Positions 50,350 through 59,233 of a stretch of 64,000 nucleotides of DNA are shown here, one piece after another. Source of the DNA: Streptomyces sp. LBL (lineage in GTDB: Bacteria > Actinomycetota > Actinomycetes > Streptomycetales > Streptomycetaceae); NCBI RefSeq assembly GCF_029893585.1, contig NZ_JARXYX010000027.1, positions 62,001 to 126,000 of the forward strand, written 5' to 3'. Position numbers and translations under genes: made by a program. Each line of letters begins with the position of its first letter. The first letter of the stretch is position 1. Below the pieces are notes generated by a model that ran no database searches, was not told where the DNA came from, and saw only the letters and a program-made list of their open reading frames with translations.

Positions 50350-52122
50350 TCACTTGGCGCACTCGACCTTGTCAGCCGTGGACTTCTGGATCCCCTCCGG
50401 CGCCTTCGTCGGCGTGGTGAGCGATACGCCGGCGCCCTTGAAGTCCTTGCCCAGGGTCAGCGTCATCGTGGGCAGACCCTGGGAGTTGGTGACGCTCTTG
50501 CCCGGCTTCAACGCCGATCCGGACAACCCCATGATGTCCGCGAGCCGACGGGCCTGGTCGGCCTGGTCGGGAGCGTACTCAAGGGTGGTCCGGCTCAGCT
50601 CCGCGGGCGCGTTGCCGCCGTTCTCGGACTTCAGCACGCCCTCTTCGTTCTGCAGGTACCCGAGCTGCGCCTGCGCGCTGCCGGCCTGGGCGCCGCCGTT
50701 GAGGACGCGTACCCGCACCTGGGAGGCGTCCGCCTTGGTGCCCTTCAGGCGGGCGGCCACCGTGGCCGCCTCCTTCTTCTGCTGGGCCTTGACCGCGGTG
50801 AACGACACATCGTTCTTGATCATGTCGAAGACCTGAGGCGCCGACGCCGGGTTGACCACGACGGTCGCCTTGACCTTCTCCGCCGGGTTGTCGATCACCG
50901 GAACCGTGGTGAACGTCAGATTCTTGATGTCGAGCTTGCCGAGCTCCAGACCGAGGTCCTTCAACTTGTTGATGCTGTCCAGCTGGGAGTCGACGGTCAG
51001 CGCCTTCGTGCCCGCCTCCGCCAGCTTGATCATCTTGGCCGGGCTGGTCAGCGTGTCGTTGGACTTCAGCTTCCGCATCAGAGCACTCAGGAACTGCTGC
51101 TGCAGCCCGATCCGGCTCAGGTCACCGCCGAACCCGACCGCGTGCCGGGTGCGTACGAAGGCGAGCGCCGCCTCGCCCGAGATGTGCTGGGTGCCCTTCT
51201 TCAGGTCCAGATGCGAGTCCGGGTCCTTGAGGTCCTTGGCCAGACAGACGTCGACCCCGCCGACCGCCGTGGTCAGCGTCTTGACCGCGTTGAAGTCGGC
51301 GACCATGAAGTCGTCCGGGGTGATCCCGGTCAGCTCGGTCACGGTCCGCATGGTGCAGCTGGGTGTCCGGTCGTCCTGACCGAGGCTGGTGTTGAAGCGG
51401 ACACCGGTGGTGCCGGAGATGACCTTGGTCGTGCCGTCCTGCTGCGTGGTCGGGCAGTCCGGGATGTCCGTGATCAGGTCACGGGGGATGCTGAGCGCGG
51501 TCGCGTTCGTCCGGTCCTTGGAGACGTGCAGCAGGATCGTGGTATCGGCGTGGCCGACGCTGCCGGCGTCGCCGTAGCCCTCGTTGCCGGAACCGGTGCG
51601 CTTGTCCGTGCCGATCAACAGGATGTTGATCGCCTTGTCCTTGTCGAAGCCGCCGGTGCTCGCGCCGTCGTCGGCGACGGAATTGATGTTGCCGTTGAGG
51701 TGCTCGATGTAGAGGTACCCGGCGCCCGCGGCGGCGACCATGACGAACGCCATCGAGCCACCGGTCCACAGCAGGACCTTCTTGGCCTTCGACTTCTTCT
51801 TCACCGGCCGGCGCCCGCGCCGGCCGGGCAACGGTTCCTCCGGCACACCACGGCGCCTGCGCGACGGCGGGACCTCGCGGCCGGGGGTCGCGGGCGGCGC
51901 CGCGGTACCTCCGCGTGCCCTGCGTGTCCCGCCTGCCCCGTCCGTCCCGCCTGCCCTGCGTGTCCCGCCTGCCCCGGCCGGGACAGGAGCGCGCGGTCTG
52001 GGGACCGCCGACTGCGGTGCGGAAGGGGTCAGTCGCAGTTCGTATTCGCCAGTGTTCGGATTGAGTACCCACTGGTCTGCGGGGTCGATATCGCCCGCCC
52101 GCCCTCGGCCTTGCGAGTCCAC
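50350..52122 (-). CDS. LCP family cell-wall polymer ligase with LytR_C domain
   Basis: A 590-residue membrane protein from GTG 52122, the close paralogue of the 46615 protein (DIDPADQWVLNPNTGEYELR, same LCP and LytR_C order). Residues ~47-75 are expanded by GGTRRAGGTDGAGGTRRARG, encoded by tandem DNA repeats. Transmembrane helix VLLWTGGSMAFVMVAAAGAG; LCP motifs INILLIGTDKRTGSGNEGYG, ALSIPRDLITDIPDCPTTQQ, FVRTRHAVGFGGDLSRIGLQ. LytR_C spans VRVRVLNGGAQAGSAQAQLG to LPTMTLTLGKDFKGAG. The TTA Leu codon of the paralogue is CTC here. Confidence 0.95.
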   Translation of the reverse strand: MDSQGRGRAGDIDPADQWVLNPNTGEYELRLTPSAPQSAVPRPRAPVPAGAGGTRRAGGTDGAGGTRRARGGTAAPPATPGREVPPSRRRRGVPEEPLPGRRGRRPVKKKSKAKKVLLWTGGSMAFVMVAAAGAGYLYIEHLNGNINSVADDGASTGGFDKDKAINILLIGTDKRTGSGNEGYGDAGSVGHADTTILLHVSKDRTNATALSIPRDLITDIPDCPTTQQDGTTKVISGTTGVRFNTSLGQDDRTPSCTMRTVTELTGITPDDFMVADFNAVKTLTTAVGGVDVCLAKDLKDPDSHLDLKKGTQHISGEAALAFVRTRHAVGFGGDLSRIGLQQQFLSALMRKLKSNDTLTSPAKMIKLAEAGTKALTVDSQLDSINKLKDLGLELGKLDIKNLTFTTVPVIDNPAEKVKATVVVNPASAPQVFDMIKNDVSFTAVKAQQKKEAATVAARLKGTKADASQVRVRVLNGGAQAGSAQAQLGYLQNEEGVLKSENGGNAPAELSRTTLEYAPDQADQARRLADIMGLSGSALKPGKSVTNSQGLPTMTLTLGKDFKGAGVSLTTPTKAPEGIQKSTADKVECAK

Positions 52123-52353
52123 GGTTGTCCGTTCCTCCGTCGGGGCACGCGGCGCCTTTCCCCTCCAGAGGCGCCCGGGTCTCGGTCACACAGTGCACGA
52201 CCCTCAGGACAGACCTCATGGCCGGGTGCACCGGATCGCTCACACTAACCGCCAGGTAAGGCGTGAAGCGACGGCGGTGACGCATTCCACTTCCCTACAA
52301 CTGGGCAATCCACCCATTTTCTCGGACGAGGGTTCACCGCCTTGGCAATTGCT

Positions 52354-53658
52354 TTACTTGCAGGGGTCTTCGGCGGCCGTGTTCCCCCGGAACGTGGGTG
52401 CGGGAGAAGCGTCGCCCGCGACTCCGGCGGGGTGCTTTCCGTCGGCCTTCCCGCTCTTGTACAGGCCTCCGTAAGCGTTATCGGCCTTGTACTCGCTGTA
52501 GTCGTCACCGGTATTCTGAGCCGAATTGCCACTCTTCGTCGCCGAATGCCGCTCGGCGGCCCGCGTCACCTCGATCGGCGCGTCCGTACGCAACCGCTTG
52601 AACAACCTCTCGGCCTCGGGTTCCACGAGCTGGTCCCGATTGGCGTCATAGACGTACGACTCCCGGGGCGCCGTGAGGAATTGCACCTGTTCCGTGGGGA
52701 TGTCGCGCACCCGGCGCACGAGTTCGTACAAACCACGCAAGCTCGCCAGACCGGGGTCGGTCGTGAGTGACGACGTGGCCGCGTCCAGCACGGGATAGAG
52801 CTTCACCGGATTCAGCAGGACGCCATTGCTCCGCACCTTATGGACGAGGGCGCCGAGGAAACGCTGCTGGCGGTCCATCCGGTCGGTGTCGCTGCCGTCG
52901 CCGAGGGACTTGCGCGCCCGCACATAGCCGAGGGCCTGTTCGCCGTCGAGGGTCACCCGTCCGGCCGGGAGCCGCAGTTTGGCGGCCTTGTCGCGGATGG
53001 GTTTCGCCAGGCACACCTGTACTCCGTCGACCGCGTCCACCATGTCCTTGAAGCCATGGAAGTCGACAACCACGTAATGATCGATCCGGATGTTCGTGAG
53101 CCGCTCGACGGTCCGGACCGTGCAGGCCGAACCGCCCATCTGGAAGGCGGAGTTGAACATCGCGAACATGGGTTCGGTGCGGCTGCCGTCAGGCCGTGCG
53201 CAACCGGGCACGTCCACCATCAGATCCCGGGGCAGCGACACGGCGGTGGCGCTGCGCCGCCCGGCGGCCAGGTGCAACAGGATCGTCGTGTCGGAGCGCT
53301 GGGTCCCGGAGTCGCGCCCGTAGCGCCCGTTGCCGTCCCCCGACCGCGAGTCCGACCCGATCACCAGGATGTTCTGCGCGCCCCGCACCAGCGAGGCGGG
53401 CCGCTCCCGTTCGTACCGCGCGAGCTCGGCCGCGGCCGCCCGGTCCGGCGTGATGTTGCCGTCGAGATTGGCGTAGAGGGCCCACCCGGCTCCGCCGGCC
53501 GCGAGCACGACGATCACGACGGCCACCCCCGCCCCGCGCACCCAACGCCGCCTGCGCCGCCGTCTCAGTCCGCTCCCGCTGGCCGAGGCCCCCACTCCGG
53601 GACCGAGGCCGACGTCGGCGCCGCTCCGTCCGGAGTGTGCGCCTGCGGTGTCGGTCAC
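52354..53658 (-). CDS. LCP family cell-wall polymer ligase, no LytR_C domain
   Basis: A 434-residue membrane protein. The start is taken as GTG 53658 (GGTGGA 6 nt upstream); ATG 53676 in frame is an alternative. After an Arg-rich leader comes the transmembrane helix (GVAVVIVVLAAGGAGWALYA) and the LCP domain: QNILVIGSDSRSGDGNGRYG, ATAVSLPRDLMVDVPGCARP, FNSAFQMGGSACTVRTVERL, IDHYVVVDFHGFKDMVDAVD, YVRARKSLGDGSDTDRMDRQ. The tail after ~350 is polar and ends AEDPCK without a LytR_C domain. Last of six LCP genes in 11.3 kb. Confidence 0.94.
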   Translation of the reverse strand: MTDTAGAHSGRSGADVGLGPGVGASASGSGLRRRRRRRWVRGAGVAVVIVVLAAGGAGWALYANLDGNITPDRAAAAELARYERERPASLVRGAQNILVIGSDSRSGDGNGRYGRDSGTQRSDTTILLHLAAGRRSATAVSLPRDLMVDVPGCARPDGSRTEPMFAMFNSAFQMGGSACTVRTVERLTNIRIDHYVVVDFHGFKDMVDAVDGVQVCLAKPIRDKAAKLRLPAGRVTLDGEQALGYVRARKSLGDGSDTDRMDRQQRFLGALVHKVRSNGVLLNPVKLYPVLDAATSSLTTDPGLASLRGLYELVRRVRDIPTEQVQFLTAPRESYVYDANRDQLVEPEAERLFKRLRTDAPIEVTRAAERHSATKSGNSAQNTGDDYSEYKADNAYGGLYKSGKADGKHPAGVAGDASPAPTFRGNTAAEDPCK

Positions 53659-53852
53659 GTCGGATCCACCCCTCATGGCGTACGAGCGGGTCGTGCGGGC
53701 TGCTCCTACGACGATGGCGCGGATGAGGGGAAGGGGGTGGGTGGAAGTGGGCCGGACGGGGGACGGGGCGTTGGCACCGGGGATGTCGGTGCGAGGGCGG
53801 GCGGGAGGTTGTGCCGGTGCGAGGGTGGGGCCGGCGTGAGGGTTGTGCCGGC

Positions 53853-53997
53853 GTGAGGGTGGGGCAGGTATCAGCGCGCGGTGATCAAGGGGGGCCGGGC
53901 CGAGCGGGGCGCCTGCATCGAGGGCGCCGACGCCGGGAGTGTCGGCGTGAGCGAGCGTCGGTGTGAGGGCGGGGCCGGTATCAGCGCGAGGTGCTCA
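53853..53997. repeat. Imperfect direct repeats in the LCP/TIGR03089 gap
   Basis: GTGAGGGYGGGGCMGGTATC followed by AGCGCG occurs at about 53853-53879 and 53968-53994. The surrounding 350-bp gap (53677-54022) is filled with degenerate GTGAGGGTGGGGCCGG-like units and has no supported gene. Confidence 0.6.
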
Positions 53998-54022
53998 CGT
54001 GCGGACCCGGCCCTGCCCACCC

Positions 54023-54778
54023 CTACCGCGCCGTAGCGCTGACCCGCTCGCTCTCGATCCGCTTGGCCAGTCCCTCCTCGCCCAGCTGTTCGAGGTTCCG
54101 GCACAGCACCACCGAGCCTCCGGTGGCCAAGGGCGCGTACAACCCCGCGTTCAGCCCCTCCCACGTGTCGTACGGCAGCCCCGACAGCAGCCGCGAGCCG
54201 GGCCCCGTGAGCCCCAGCCCCGGCGCCTCCGCCCGGCCCCGCTCGACGACCTCCGCCCCGCTGAACTCCCGCCCGGCCACGATCAACGCCGGCTCCTCCG
54301 GGACCACCGGAGCGAACGGCGCGAACCGGTCGCCCTGACCCGGTACTTCGACGGCGTAGTCCGCGAAGCCCGCCGGAACCTGCGGAAAGCGCCCGCCGAG
54401 CGGCCGTAGCGCCAGCGCGACCCGTTCCCCGGAACACGCCCGCGCCGCCTCCAGCGAGTCCGGCCCGCTCACCACCACGTCGGCCGCCGACGGATCCCCG
54501 CCGACATCCGCGACCACCCCCACCGACGCGCACGCCAGCAGCCATACCGCCGTCTGCCAGTGCGCGGGCAGCAGCAGCGCGACCCGGTCACCGGGCCCGG
54601 CGGCGAGATCGCCCTGGAGGAGGTTCGAGGTCTTGGCCACCCAATTGGCGAAGGTGGCCACGGACAATTCGACTCGTTCGCCCGTGGCGTCGTCGTAGAA
54701 GGTCACCAGCGGGCGTCCGGGGTCCGCGGCGAGCGCGGAACGCAGCAGGTCGGCAGGGGTGCGGTCGGTGGCGTTCAC
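54023..54778 (-). CDS. TIGR03089 family protein (AMP-ligase-like N-terminal fragment fold)
   Basis: A 251-residue actinobacterial protein resembling the N-terminal part of adenylate-forming enzymes. TPADLLRSALAADPGRPLVT, YDDATGERVELSVATFANWV, GDRVALLLPAHWQTAVWLLA and ASVGVVADVGGDPSAADVVV fit the family known as TIGR03089, near half the length of acyl-CoA ligases. The C-terminal adenylation lid is naturally absent, so ligase activity is doubtful. In S. coelicolor, as I recall, the family lies beside LCP and sugar-nucleotide genes as here. Function is unknown. Confidence 0.85.
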   Translation of the reverse strand: MNATDRTPADLLRSALAADPGRPLVTFYDDATGERVELSVATFANWVAKTSNLLQGDLAAGPGDRVALLLPAHWQTAVWLLACASVGVVADVGGDPSAADVVVSGPDSLEAARACSGERVALALRPLGGRFPQVPAGFADYAVEVPGQGDRFAPFAPVVPEEPALIVAGREFSGAEVVERGRAEAPGLGLTGPGSRLLSGLPYDTWEGLNAGLYAPLATGGSVVLCRNLEQLGEEGLAKRIESERVSATAR

Positions 54779-54879
54779 CCGCAGAAGGGTACGCGGGCCG
54801 CCCCCGCGCTTCGAGCGGCCGGGCCACCGCCCCGCCCCCGGTTCGGTGGGGCCCCGCCCGACGGTCCGTCAACTCTGCG

Positions 54880-55270
54880 GAAGCTGGGCGGAAGAAGTTC
54901 GTCCGCACGAAGAAGGCCAAGGTGGCCTTCGTCCACCACCCGGCCACCGGCCACCGCTGCGCGCAGGTGCCCTCCGCCAGCCGTGGTAGCTACCGCTACC
55001 ACGGCGCGAGCATGGGCCGGCGCGACGTCGGCTACCACTTCCTCGTCGACGAGTGCGTGGAAGGTCGGTCCGCCCGGGGCAATCCGCGTGGAAAGACATA
55101 TCCGGAGTCCGACGGTGGCAATCTCCACCAAAGGGAAAGAGCGTGCGATCGAACGTGATCTCCGGTCATCGGGGCGGCTTCTCCACGAAGCGCCCCGGCC
55201 GTCAGCGGCTCTACCGCATGCTCGGCGCCGCCCGCACGACCGCGGCCCGCGTCAGGGCCGTCGGCACCCG
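54880..55270 (+). pseudogene. Decayed N-acetylmuramoyl-L-alanine amidase (peptidoglycan-recognition type)
   Basis: One frame (about 54892-55075) reads KKFVRTKKAKVAFVHHPATG, HRCAQVPSASRGSYRYHGAS, MGRRDVGYHFLVDECVEGRS, matching the start of a type-2 amidase/PGRP domain, including the zinc His of VHH. A second frame (55145-55265) reads RSNVISGHRGGFSTKRPGRQ, RLYRMLGAARTTAARVRA, matching the domain's end (SGHRDGFSTECPG); the zinc Cys is replaced by Arg. The middle of the domain is deleted and the frames differ. The remaining gap to 55544 has a Gly/Ser-coding stretch but no gene. Confidence 0.75.
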
Positions 55271-55544
55271 GATCTGGGTCCAGGGGGCTCGAACACCGTC
55301 TGGGCAGGTCGAACAGGGAACCGTGCCGGGCTTCGGGGGGTCTATCGGACTGTCCGGACTGTCCGGAGGGACCACAGGCTCCGGAGGCTTCGGAGTCTTC
55401 GGGGCTCCGGAGGGCACATTCACCGCCATCGGGGGGCAAGAGGCTGAATGCCGCACGGCCGTCGAAGGCGTCGCACAACGGTCTGCATACACTGGCCGGC
55501 CGAAAGACTGTTCGGCCGGTCCCGGCAGGAAGCGGAGACGACAG

Positions 55545-56627
55545 GTGACAGAAGCGATCCTCCTGGTCGGCGGCAAGGGAACCCGGCTGCGCCCCCTCAC
55601 GGTGCACACGCCGAAACCCATGGTCCGCGCGGCAGGGGTCCCCTTCCTCACGCACCAACTGGCGAGAGCGAGAGCGGCGGGCGTCCACCACATAGTGCTC
55701 GCCACCTCCTACCTCGCGGAGGTCTTCGAGCCGTACTTCGGCGACGGCTCCTCGCTGGGCCTCCACATCGAGTACGTCACAGAGGAGGAGCCCCTCGGCA
55801 CGGGCGGCGCGATCCGCAACGTGGCCACCCGCCTCCACTCGGGCCCCGACGACCCCGTCCTGATCTTCAACGGAGACATCCTGACCGGCCTGGACATCAG
55901 GGCGCTGGTGCGGACGCACGAGACGACCGGTGCGGATGTGTCCCTGCACCTCACCAAGGTCACGGACCCGCGGGCCTACGGCCTGGTCCCCACGGACCGG
56001 ACGGGCAGGGTCCTGGCGTTCCTGGAGAAGCCGCAGACCCCCGAGGAGATCGTCACCGACCAGATCAACGCGGGGGCGTACGTCTTCCGCCGCTCGGTCA
56101 TCGACACGATCCCGGCCGGCCGCCCGGTGTCGGTGGAGCGGGAGACCTTCCCCGACCTGCTGTCGGCCGGAGCCCACCTCCAGGGCATGGTCGACTCCAC
56201 GTACTGGCTGGACCTCGGCACCCCGGCGGCCTTCGTCCGCGGCTCGGCGGACCTGGTCCTCGGCCGCGCCCCGTCCCCGGCGGTCCCCGGCCACTGCGGC
56301 GACCGCCTGGTCCTCCCCACGGCGAGGGTCGCTCCCGACGCCAAGCTCACCGGCGGGACGGTGGTCGGTGAGGGCGCGTTCGTCGCGGAGGGCGCGAGGG
56401 TCTTCGGCTCGACGATCCTCCCCGGCGCGGTCATCGAACCCGGGGCCGTCATCACCGACTCCCTCATCGGTACCCGCGCCCGCGTGGGGGAACGTTCCGT
56501 CCTCACCGGCACGGTCATCGGCGACGGCGCGGTCATCGGCGCCGACAACGAACTCCGGGACGGGATGCGGGTGTGGTGCGACGTGCGGATCCCGGCGGGG
56601 GCGGTGCGGTTCTCCTCGGATCAATAG
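55545..56627 (+). CDS. NDP-sugar pyrophosphorylase (mannose-1-phosphate guanylyltransferase-like)
   Basis: A 360-residue nucleotidyltransferase from GTG 55545. The N-terminal domain has ILLVGGKGTRLRPLTVHTPK (activator/catalytic loop), EEPLGTGGAIRNVATRLHSG, VLIFNGDILTGLDIRALVRT and VLAFLEKPQTPEEIVTDQIN. The C-terminal part is a left-handed beta helix of hexapeptide repeats (TGGTVVGEGAFVAEGARVFG, GAVIEPGAVITDSLIGTRAR). It makes GDP-mannose or a related NDP-sugar for glycans. It follows the amidase relic and lies near LCP genes, in keeping with envelope sugar supply. The exact sugar is not certain from sequence. Confidence 0.9.
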   Translation: MTEAILLVGGKGTRLRPLTVHTPKPMVRAAGVPFLTHQLARARAAGVHHIVLATSYLAEVFEPYFGDGSSLGLHIEYVTEEEPLGTGGAIRNVATRLHSGPDDPVLIFNGDILTGLDIRALVRTHETTGADVSLHLTKVTDPRAYGLVPTDRTGRVLAFLEKPQTPEEIVTDQINAGAYVFRRSVIDTIPAGRPVSVERETFPDLLSAGAHLQGMVDSTYWLDLGTPAAFVRGSADLVLGRAPSPAVPGHCGDRLVLPTARVAPDAKLTGGTVVGEGAFVAEGARVFGSTILPGAVIEPGAVITDSLIGTRARVGERSVLTGTVIGDGAVIGADNELRDGMRVWCDVRIPAGAVRFSSDQ

Positions 56628-56711
56628 GCGGTCGGTAGTAAAAGGAGGGGAGGCGGGGGGGCTGGGGGCGGAGCCTTGAGGACGGTCACGCCGACCCGGC
56701 CCCCGGGCAGG

Positions 56712-57746
56712 TCACCACCGCCCGATATCCCCCCGCGGCATCTTCGGCGCCCGCCGTGCCGGCACCTTCCCGCTCAACATGATCAACCGAGCCGCCCGAT
56801 GCCGCTGCCCCGCATACGGCTCCAGCAACTCCAACATCACCCCGTCATCCGCGAACCGATCCCCGGCAAGCGCCCACCCCACGATCCCCGGCAGATGCAG
56901 ATCGCCCACCGTCACCGCATCCGCCGCCCCATGGCTGCGCTGCACCACCTCCGCGGACGTCCATGGCCCGACCCCCGGTACCACCTCCAGCCGGGCCCGG
57001 GCCCGATCCGGAGACAACTCCACGGCCTGCTCCAGCCGCGCGGCAACCCGCACCGCCCGCAGAATCGTCGACGCCCGCTTGTTGTCGACCCCTGCCCGAT
57101 GCCACTCCCACGAGGGAATCAACGCCCACGTCCGAGGTGCCGGCATCACCCACAGCCGCCCGCCCGCCGCAGGCCCCGGCGCCGGTTCCCCGAACTTCCG
57201 TACCAGCGATCGCCAAGCCCGATAGGCCTCGTCCGTCGTGACCTTCTGCTCCAGAACCGACGGAATCAACGACTCCAGCACCAGCCCGGTCCGGGTCAGC
57301 CGCAGCCCCGGCCGCCGATGCCGCGCCATCGCCACGACCCGGTGCCGAGGCGTGAACGCGGACGGATCGTCATGGGCGCCCAACATCCCCGGCAACTGCT
57401 CCAGCAGCCACTCCGCGCCCGGCCCCCACGCCTCCCCGCGCACCTCACCGCCGTATGCGGACACCCGTAGCGTCCCCGGCCCGACCGGCGTGAGACTGGC
57501 CCGCCACACGGACCCGTCCGGCAGCGCCCGGAACGTCGGATCCGCAGGCCCACGCCGCAGTGGCCCGAGCACCAACCCGAGATCGAGCGGCCCGTCCGGC
57601 ACGCACGTCCGCACCCGCCCCGCGGCCACCGGCGCCCGGCGTGCGGCGGGCACGACGACCTCCCCACCGCGCACGGGCATGGGGGCCCCTCCCACGCCTT
57701 CAGGGCTGTGGGGGAGCGTGGGCCGAGGAGCGAACCGTCCAGCCAC
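56712..57746 (-). CDS. DNA-3-methyladenine glycosylase II-like protein (HhH-GPD)
   Basis: A 344-residue protein of the AlkA-type HhH-GPD superfamily. The helix-hairpin-helix and GPD region is ARARLEVVPGVGPWTSAEVV, with the expected catalytic Asp following in GAADAVTVGDLHLPGIVGWA. LESLIPSVLEQKVTTDEAYR matches the upstream helical block. The ~115 N-terminal residues (TFRALPDGSVWRASLTPVGP) form the AlkA-like beta domain. It should remove alkylated bases. ATG 57746 is used; an ATG at 57680 is possible. It is convergent with the pyrophosphorylase gene. Confidence 0.88.
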   Translation of the reverse strand: MAGRFAPRPTLPHSPEGVGGAPMPVRGGEVVVPAARRAPVAAGRVRTCVPDGPLDLGLVLGPLRRGPADPTFRALPDGSVWRASLTPVGPGTLRVSAYGGEVRGEAWGPGAEWLLEQLPGMLGAHDDPSAFTPRHRVVAMARHRRPGLRLTRTGLVLESLIPSVLEQKVTTDEAYRAWRSLVRKFGEPAPGPAAGGRLWVMPAPRTWALIPSWEWHRAGVDNKRASTILRAVRVAARLEQAVELSPDRARARLEVVPGVGPWTSAEVVQRSHGAADAVTVGDLHLPGIVGWALAGDRFADDGVMLELLEPYAGQRHRAARLIMLSGKVPARRAPKMPRGDIGRW

Positions 57747-57913
57747 GAAAGATCCCGGAGATGTCGGAGGCGTCTGAGATGTCCTACGAGACTAGGCGCT
57801 CGTCCGCCGAGCAAGGCGAACGAGCAAGGTGGACGAGCAAGGTGGACGGGCAGGGGGGACGAGCAAGGGGCCGGACGAGCAAGGTGAACAAACGGCCGTC
57901 CCCCCGCCCCGGC

Positions 57914-59233
57914 TCACCGCACCTCGATGAACGCCCCCGCATCCCGCTCCGCCCGGGCCGGCGGGTCCTGTGCCGGATGCCCGACCGCCACCGCCCCCAT
58001 CGGATCCCAGTCCTCCGGCAGTCCCAGCACCTCGCGCACCGCGTCCGGGCAGAACATCGTGGACGACACCCACGCCGACCCGAGCCGCTCCCCGGCCAGC
58101 GCGACCAGGAAGTTCTGCACTCCCGCTCCGGCGGCGACCACGAACATCTCCCGCTCGGCCCCGTCCCGCCGCGCGTCGCCGTACGTGTGCGACCCGTCCA
58201 TGACGAGACAGGGCACGACGAGATACGGCGCGTTCCGCAGCACGTCTCCCCGCCGCACCCGCTTGGCGATGGACTTCTCCGACTTCCCGTCCCGCCGCAG
58301 ATCGGCGATCCAGGCGTCCCGCATGGCGTCCAGCAGCCGGACCCGCGACTCCTCCGACTCCAGCAGCACGAACCGCCACGGCGTCGTGTGGTGCGGCGCC
58401 GGGGCCGTCACGGCCGCGGCCACGGCACGGCGTACGGCTCCGTGGTCGACCAGCTCCTGGGTGAAGGCCCGTACCGTACGCCGCTGGGTCACCGCCGCCC
58501 GCACCGCTTCCGAGGTGCCCAGCCGGAACATGTCGTCGCGCGCACCGCGCACCATGGCCCGTGCGCCCTCCCCGTGTTCCGCGCGCCCGTCGGCCACCAT
58601 GTGCCCCAGCCCGCGCGCCACGGCGACGGGCAGCCCGTCGGCCTTGCCCTTCACCAGGTCGCCGGCGGCGGCCAACTCGTCCGCCGTCGCGACGACCGTC
58701 GCGCTGAGCGGATTGCCGTACGCGTCCGTGCCCCCGCGCAGATCGTCGAGCACCCGCACTCCGGCGGCGCCGATCGCCACGTCCGTGAGCCCTTCGCGCC
58801 AGGGTCGCCCGAAGGTGTCGGTGACGACCACGCCGACGTTGACGCCGAGCGTGTCCCGCAGTCCGTCCCGGATCGCCCGTGCGGACGCGTCCGGGTCCTC
58901 GGGTAGCAACAGCACCGTTCCCGAAGGGGTGTTGGAGGCGTCGACGCCGGCGGCGGCCATCACCAGCCCCTGCCGGTTCTCGACGATCCTGAGCGCCCCA
59001 CGCCGCGCCACGACCCGGACGGTCTCGGCGTCGATCGCCGCCTCCCGGTCGGCCGCCTGGACCACGCGCCCCTCCGCCTTGGACACGATCTTCGAGGTGA
59101 CGAGGAGGACATCCCCGTCGGCCAGCCCCGGCTCGGCGGCGGCGATCAGCTTGGCGAGGTCGTCGCCCCGCTGCACTTCGGGCAGCCCGGGCACGGCCCA
59201 GACCTGGTAACCGTTCACAGATACGCCACTCAA
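57914..59233 (-). CDS. fbiB: Coenzyme F420:L-glutamate ligase, nitroreductase fusion
   Basis: A 439-residue two-domain enzyme of F420 biosynthesis. Residues 1-~245 are the CofE-like ligase adding gamma-glutamates: ADGDVLLVTSKIVSKAEGRV, NRQGLVMAAAGVDASNTPSG, VVVTDTFGRPWREGLTDVAI. The C-terminal ~190 residues are an FMN nitroreductase-fold domain (AVTQRRTVRAFTQELVDHGA, PHHTTPWRFVLLESEESRVR), which reduces dehydro-F420-0. The start is TTG 59233 overlapping the fbiA stop (TTGA); GTG 59218 is an alternative. The product is used by F420-dependent enzymes such as the protein at 2482. Confidence 0.95.
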   Translation of the reverse strand: MSGVSVNGYQVWAVPGLPEVQRGDDLAKLIAAAEPGLADGDVLLVTSKIVSKAEGRVVQAADREAAIDAETVRVVARRGALRIVENRQGLVMAAAGVDASNTPSGTVLLLPEDPDASARAIRDGLRDTLGVNVGVVVTDTFGRPWREGLTDVAIGAAGVRVLDDLRGGTDAYGNPLSATVVATADELAAAGDLVKGKADGLPVAVARGLGHMVADGRAEHGEGARAMVRGARDDMFRLGTSEAVRAAVTQRRTVRAFTQELVDHGAVRRAVAAAVTAPAPHHTTPWRFVLLESEESRVRLLDAMRDAWIADLRRDGKSEKSIAKRVRRGDVLRNAPYLVVPCLVMDGSHTYGDARRDGAEREMFVVAAGAGVQNFLVALAGERLGSAWVSSTMFCPDAVREVLGLPEDWDPMGAVAVGHPAQDPPARAERDAGAFIEVR

